Shown here: positions 61,189 to 64,000 of the stretch, piece by piece
How the letters are laid out: each line of letters starts with the position of its first letter
Position numbering within the stretch: position 1 is the stretch's first letter
Assembly (NCBI RefSeq): GCF_043641555.1
Contig: NZ_JBHZRJ010000002.1
Location: 310,001 to 374,000 of the forward strand
DNA length: 64,000 bases
Source of the DNA: Saccharospirillum alexandrii_A
GTDB taxonomy: Bacteria > Pseudomonadota > Gammaproteobacteria > Pseudomonadales > Natronospirillaceae
Reading direction: 5' to 3'
Translations under genes and position numbers: made by a program
The notes under the pieces: model-generated
The model's input: the letters and a program-made list of their open reading frames with translations, nothing else
Database searches by the model: none
What the model was told of the DNA's origin: nothing

Positions 61189-61425
61189 TCAATTACAACC
61201 GCAACCACCACCGGCAGCGGCACCGCCACCCGATGACGCTTCTTTTGAAAAATACACATGGCCGTTCAGTGTCGATTCGAGCCGGTTCGGAGACCAGCTC
61301 ATTTCCTCTTTAGCCAGCACACCGCGCTCCCAGGGTTGAACGGTTGTACAGCCGCCCAGTGCAACGAGGCAGAGCATCGCCAATCCACTCGTCTTTGCTG
61401 CCTTTACCAATGTTATGTCTGTCAT
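61189..61425 (-). CDS. DUF4266 mini-lipoprotein with Gly/Cys-rich tail
   Basis: A 78-residue lipoprotein: signal peptide with lipobox LVALGGC, then the family core TTVQPWERGVLAKEEMSW, LNGHVYFSKEASSGG and a tail made almost only of Gly, Ala and Cys, ending G-G-G-C-G-C-N. The 'W-E/Q-R-G-x-L-A' and 'GGGCGCN' elements are the DUF4266 pattern. The C-x-C at the extreme C-terminus could bind metal or be oxidised. A longer frame from 61524 overlaps the preceding gene and is not favoured; ATG 61425 gives a proper signal peptide. It directly precedes the DUF3570 gene. Confidence 0.85.
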   Translation of the reverse strand: MTDITLVKAAKTSGLAMLCLVALGGCTTVQPWERGVLAKEEMSWSPNRLESTLNGHVYFSKEASSGGGAAAGGGCGCN

Positions 61426-61489
61426 CTGCACTATCCGTTTACCGCAAGCAATGCGCCCCGGGGGGCACACTGCCAAAGGATTGTTTTTG

Positions 61490-63118
61490 TTAGCCGAGTA
61501 TCGGCAGATCTGCGTCAACGTCAATCGGGAAACGTTGCGAAAAGGCGTGGTTCTGGATATTACCAGCTGCCCGCAATTGCCGGTGCAGGTGAGCGGGCGT
61601 CATCCGGATACCGCTGCTGTTCGAGGCAGTTGGTACAAGCCGACCACCCTGAACCTGGACATTTCTCGGTCCGACCAATGCATCCGTAGCGTTGACCACG
61701 CTGCCTCCGGCCACATCACGCCCCAGCAACACATAGCTGGTAACGGCCCAGTGATCTTTGCCGTTACCGCCGTTGAACCAAGGCGTACGACCGAAGTCCG
61801 ATCCTAGAATGACGGTTGTCTTATCCGTAATATTGTAGACATCCATCGCCTGCCACAGGTAATGCAAGTCGACTAGGACATCCCGTATTCTCGGGAACTG
61901 ATTGTTGTCGTGGTTGTTGTGCGTATCGAACCCACCGAAACCGATTTGCATGGATGAGGCCATGCCGGCATCCATCGACGCAGCCCCGATGCGCATCTGC
62001 CGTTGGCGGTTATTCCGGGCCCGATCATCCAGGGCTCTTTGGGGAGTCCCCTCAGGTGGCGTAGCCAACTGGGCGGCGACACCAGAAAACGCAACGCCTT
62101 CGTCGCGCACCATATACAACTGGCTTTTCAAACGCACCCGTCTGGGCAGTGTTTCTTTTTCGGCCAGCACTTGCCGACGCTGATCCTTCGCCTGTTCGAT
62201 CAGTGAATCCAGGCCATTTTGCAGGTAATTGCCTTCAGGGTTGGCCAGTGCATTAAATACACCCACATCACTGGCGCTAGACCGTGCGACCAGGCCAGCC
62301 GTTTCGTTATTGCCACCGCCATTGGTGATATAGGCCAGAGGCATTTCCGCTCCCTTGGCCGCAGCGTACAAGGCACTGAAATCAGGGTAGGACGTATCCA
62401 TACTGCCGGTATCCGCAAAGCGGGTGCCGGTGTCGTGGCCGTTGGTACGATTGTCTACCCCATTTAGCACGCGTGCATGCTGGGCATACAGGCAGTAAAA
62501 GGCATCGTAAACAAACAGGTTAGCCGCCATATTGGTGTTGTTACGCACCAGGCCGTTAAAGAACCCCGGGGAACCGGCGACCAGGGTGTCAAAATTAACG
62601 GTATTGACCGACCCTTCCAGAATGGCGGCAGCGTTATTGCGTATGGTTGCCGCATTAGTGGATTTTTGCGTTGCCCAGCTAAAGCCACCTTCAGTATTTG
62701 CGGTCAGCACATCGCCCGCTATGGTACCGGCTAGCATCCGCTGGATCATCTCGATAGGCAGGCCTGAATTCTCGCTACCCTCGTCATCGTCATTGAAGGT
62801 GCCAATGTAAGGCGCATAGCGCATATCTTCATCGATACCCGCTTCCAACGCGACATCGACAGCCCGGCGAATGGCCCCTTCGCTGTATCGATTGACAGGC
62901 GAGCCACCCTCCCTTGCACCCGGGTCAATGGTCTGGCGCAACCGGTTACCTTTAGGGTCACAGAGGGAGGTTGGATCCCAGCCTCCGCCCAGATGCAGGA
63001 ATACGAAATACCTGTTTACGGGGGTCGATTCAGCATAAACCCGTTGCGTCATGACCATGGGACTGCATACGGCCATTCCGGTTGCACTGAGTGTTTTAAT
63101 AAAATCACGGCGTTTCAT
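61490..63118 (-). CDS. DUF1501 protein, Tat-exported
   Basis: A 542-residue protein with a Tat signal peptide (MKRRDFIKTLSATGMAVC). The following FVFLHLGGGWDPTSLCDPKGN and the later VILGSDFGRTPWFNGGNGKDHW are the DUF1501 pattern, a sulfatase/alkaline-phosphatase-like fold of unknown activity. The C-terminal GSVVNATDALVGPRNV fits too. It is 11 bases downstream of the partial gene at 63130 and 64 bases upstream of the DUF4266 gene. Confidence 0.88.
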   Translation of the reverse strand: MKRRDFIKTLSATGMAVCSPMVMTQRVYAESTPVNRYFVFLHLGGGWDPTSLCDPKGNRLRQTIDPGAREGGSPVNRYSEGAIRRAVDVALEAGIDEDMRYAPYIGTFNDDDEGSENSGLPIEMIQRMLAGTIAGDVLTANTEGGFSWATQKSTNAATIRNNAAAILEGSVNTVNFDTLVAGSPGFFNGLVRNNTNMAANLFVYDAFYCLYAQHARVLNGVDNRTNGHDTGTRFADTGSMDTSYPDFSALYAAAKGAEMPLAYITNGGGNNETAGLVARSSASDVGVFNALANPEGNYLQNGLDSLIEQAKDQRRQVLAEKETLPRRVRLKSQLYMVRDEGVAFSGVAAQLATPPEGTPQRALDDRARNNRQRQMRIGAASMDAGMASSMQIGFGGFDTHNNHDNNQFPRIRDVLVDLHYLWQAMDVYNITDKTTVILGSDFGRTPWFNGGNGKDHWAVTSYVLLGRDVAGGSVVNATDALVGPRNVQVQGGRLVPTASNSSGIRMTPAHLHRQLRAAGNIQNHAFSQRFPIDVDADLPILG

Positions 63119-63129
63119 CTGGGTGACCC

Positions 63130-64000
63130 TTATCCGTAAATAAAGCGATAGTCGTTCATCAGATACACCAGCACGGCAAACCAGGCGTGCTCGGCGTCAC
63201 TCAGTCCGTTACAACCAGACTGAATCCCCTCATTTACAACGGTACTGAACAACTCAAACGCGATGTCTACATCTTCACTGTTGAGTTCAACTTCTTCATG
63301 CAGCAAAGCAAGATAGAGCGACTGAATCGTCGTACGAATTGCCATGGCTTCCGCGCGCCGGTTGATGCCCGATTCGCTCACAAGATCGGTTGACGTCTCT
63401 ACCAGACGGAAGAGGTTTCGTTCCGAACGCGGCTGGTCGAATTCGTATTGCACCACATCACAGGACTCTTCAACCGCCATTGCTTGCGTCAGTGTTGCAA
63501 TAATACCACTGGCTGATTCGGCGTCTTCCACGACTTCGCGCGAATCCTTGCCGCCCATAAAGCGACGACCGGTGCGGGAATAGAGATTCACAGTGCCGTT
63601 GTTCCGCCAGCCTCCCGAATTAATGGCACGCAGCTTTTGATTCAGCAAATGAGCCGGAACCAGCCGCGCAGTACCCAGGCTGTCGTATTCATCAGACATA
63701 CCCGGCTGATACAACCCACGAGCGCGGTAATACCCACTTTTGGTAATGGCATATACCAGCTCTTTGATGTCATACCCGGCCGCTGAAAACTCGGACGCAG
63801 CATTGGTAATCAGTCGGGCTTGTTGGGCGTAGGCATCACGATAAGCCTGAGGTGAATCCGGGTTCGGGGCACCCATAATTGGCTGACCGATCAGCCCCCT
63901 GACAACTATTTGGCTAATACCCCGGGCATAAGCAGCATCTTGCGCAATGGTTTCACCCAGCCACTGAACTTCGCGACCGTTATAGTTATTGCTGGTACTG
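63130..64000 (-). CDS. Exported-protein gene upstream of DUF1501, 5' end outside window
   Basis: Only the C-terminal 290 codons are present; the frame is open to the right edge. The sequence GREVQWLGETIAQDAAYARG, then SEFSAAGYDIKELVYAITKSGYYRARGL and the ending AEHAWFAVLVYLMNDYRFIYG look like the C-terminal part of large exported proteins that pair with DUF1501 genes (DUF1553/DUF1585/DUF1800-type architectures). The exact family cannot be fixed from this part. It is the most upstream visible gene of the operon running to dsbD. Confidence 0.6.
   Translation of the reverse strand, partial: STSNNYNGREVQWLGETIAQDAAYARGISQIVVRGLIGQPIMGAPNPDSPQAYRDAYAQQARLITNAASEFSAAGYDIKELVYAITKSGYYRARGLYQPGMSDEYDSLGTARLVPAHLLNQKLRAINSGGWRNNGTVNLYSRTGRRFMGGKDSREVVEDAESASGIIATLTQAMAVEESCDVVQYEFDQPRSERNLFRLVETSTDLVSESGINRRAEAMAIRTTIQSLYLALLHEEVELNSEDVDIAFELFSTVVNEGIQSGCNGLSDAEHAWFAVLVYLMNDYRFIYG

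Noticed and set aside
1..64000. CRISPR arrays, insertion sequences, prophage or integrative elements
   Set aside because: No repeated spacer arrays, transposase, integrase or terminal repeats were seen anywhere in the window.

Overview
This window carries the housekeeping chromosome of a marine or halotolerant gammaproteobacterium. The features that suggest this are a complete Na+-translocating NADH:quinone reductase operon (nqrABCDEF-apbE-nqrM), NhaB, a 1605-residue NAD-dependent glutamate dehydrogenase, Pseudomonas-type ribosome modulation factor, SOS-controlled sulA and lexA, and several gene neighbourhoods also known from Pseudomonas and relatives (uvrY/gacA-uvrC-pgsA-tRNA-Gly/Cys/Leu; pabB-thrH-cysH-cysB; nqr-mfd-MTI phosphorylase). 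An Oceanospirillales-like lineage such as Saccharospirillum, Reinekea or Marinobacter relatives would fit, but this is inference; no rRNA is present. I saw no insertion sequence, prophage, integrase or CRISPR array. Genes are tightly packed on both strands, with good intrinsic terminators between several convergent pairs.

Layout. 1-4.8 kb: end of rlmG, rlmKL, rmf, pyrD and a DUF2835 gene. 4.8-9.6 kb: the large NAD-glutamate dehydrogenase. 9.8-13.5 kb: DUF2970 gene, a 38-residue membrane peptide gene, the sulfite/nitrite reductase plus DUF934 pair, and sulA behind two LexA boxes. 13.6-17.5 kb (minus strand): gacA/uvrY, uvrC, pgsA, then tRNA-Gly, tRNA-Cys, tRNA-Leu with decayed tRNA-Gly copies. 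17.8-20.4 kb: a PIN-PhoH ATPase and a DegV protein. 20.6-24.7 kb: pabB, thrH, cysH, cysB, with a parS-like repeat cluster before cysH. 24.9-30.2 kb: a small membrane protein, DAHP synthase, a hydrolase-fold protein without its serine, lexA, dnaQ, rnhA and a methyltransferase. 30.4-36.1 kb: mltD, sohB, an SCP2 protein, a membrane protein and a ChpA-N-like protein. 36.5-42.6 kb: nhaB, dusA, talB, a Tus-family gene and sthA. 42.6-49.8 kb: the nqr operon. 50.2-57.1 kb: mfd, csiV, MTI phosphorylase, tRNA-Arg, a UPF0149 gene, bolA and an exonuclease. 57.2-64.0 kb: a minus-strand operon of unknown function.

How the genes work together. Sodium energetics is one theme: NqrA-F pumps Na+, ApbE flavinylates NqrB/NqrC, NqrM matures the complex, and NhaB exchanges Na+ for H+; SthA, directly downstream of nqrM, balances NADH and NADPH. 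Sulfur assimilation is a second theme (cysI-type reductase, DUF934, APS reductase CysH, regulator CysB). DNA repair and replication is a third (uvrC, mfd, lexA, sulA, dnaQ, rnhA and a Tus-like fork-arrest protein).

The most intriguing part is the right-end operon: an open-ended exported-protein gene, a Tat-exported DUF1501 protein, a DUF4266 mini-lipoprotein with a Gly/Cys-rich tail, a DUF3570 outer-membrane-barrel-like protein, a second ApbE-type flavin transferase and DsbD. The DUF3570 protein contains an ApbE-acceptor-like tetrad (Ser-Gly-Ala-Ser after an acidic residue), so it may be a flavinylated extracytoplasmic redox protein; this is a hypothesis. All functional statements rest on recognised sequence motifs and family knowledge; no database search was run.
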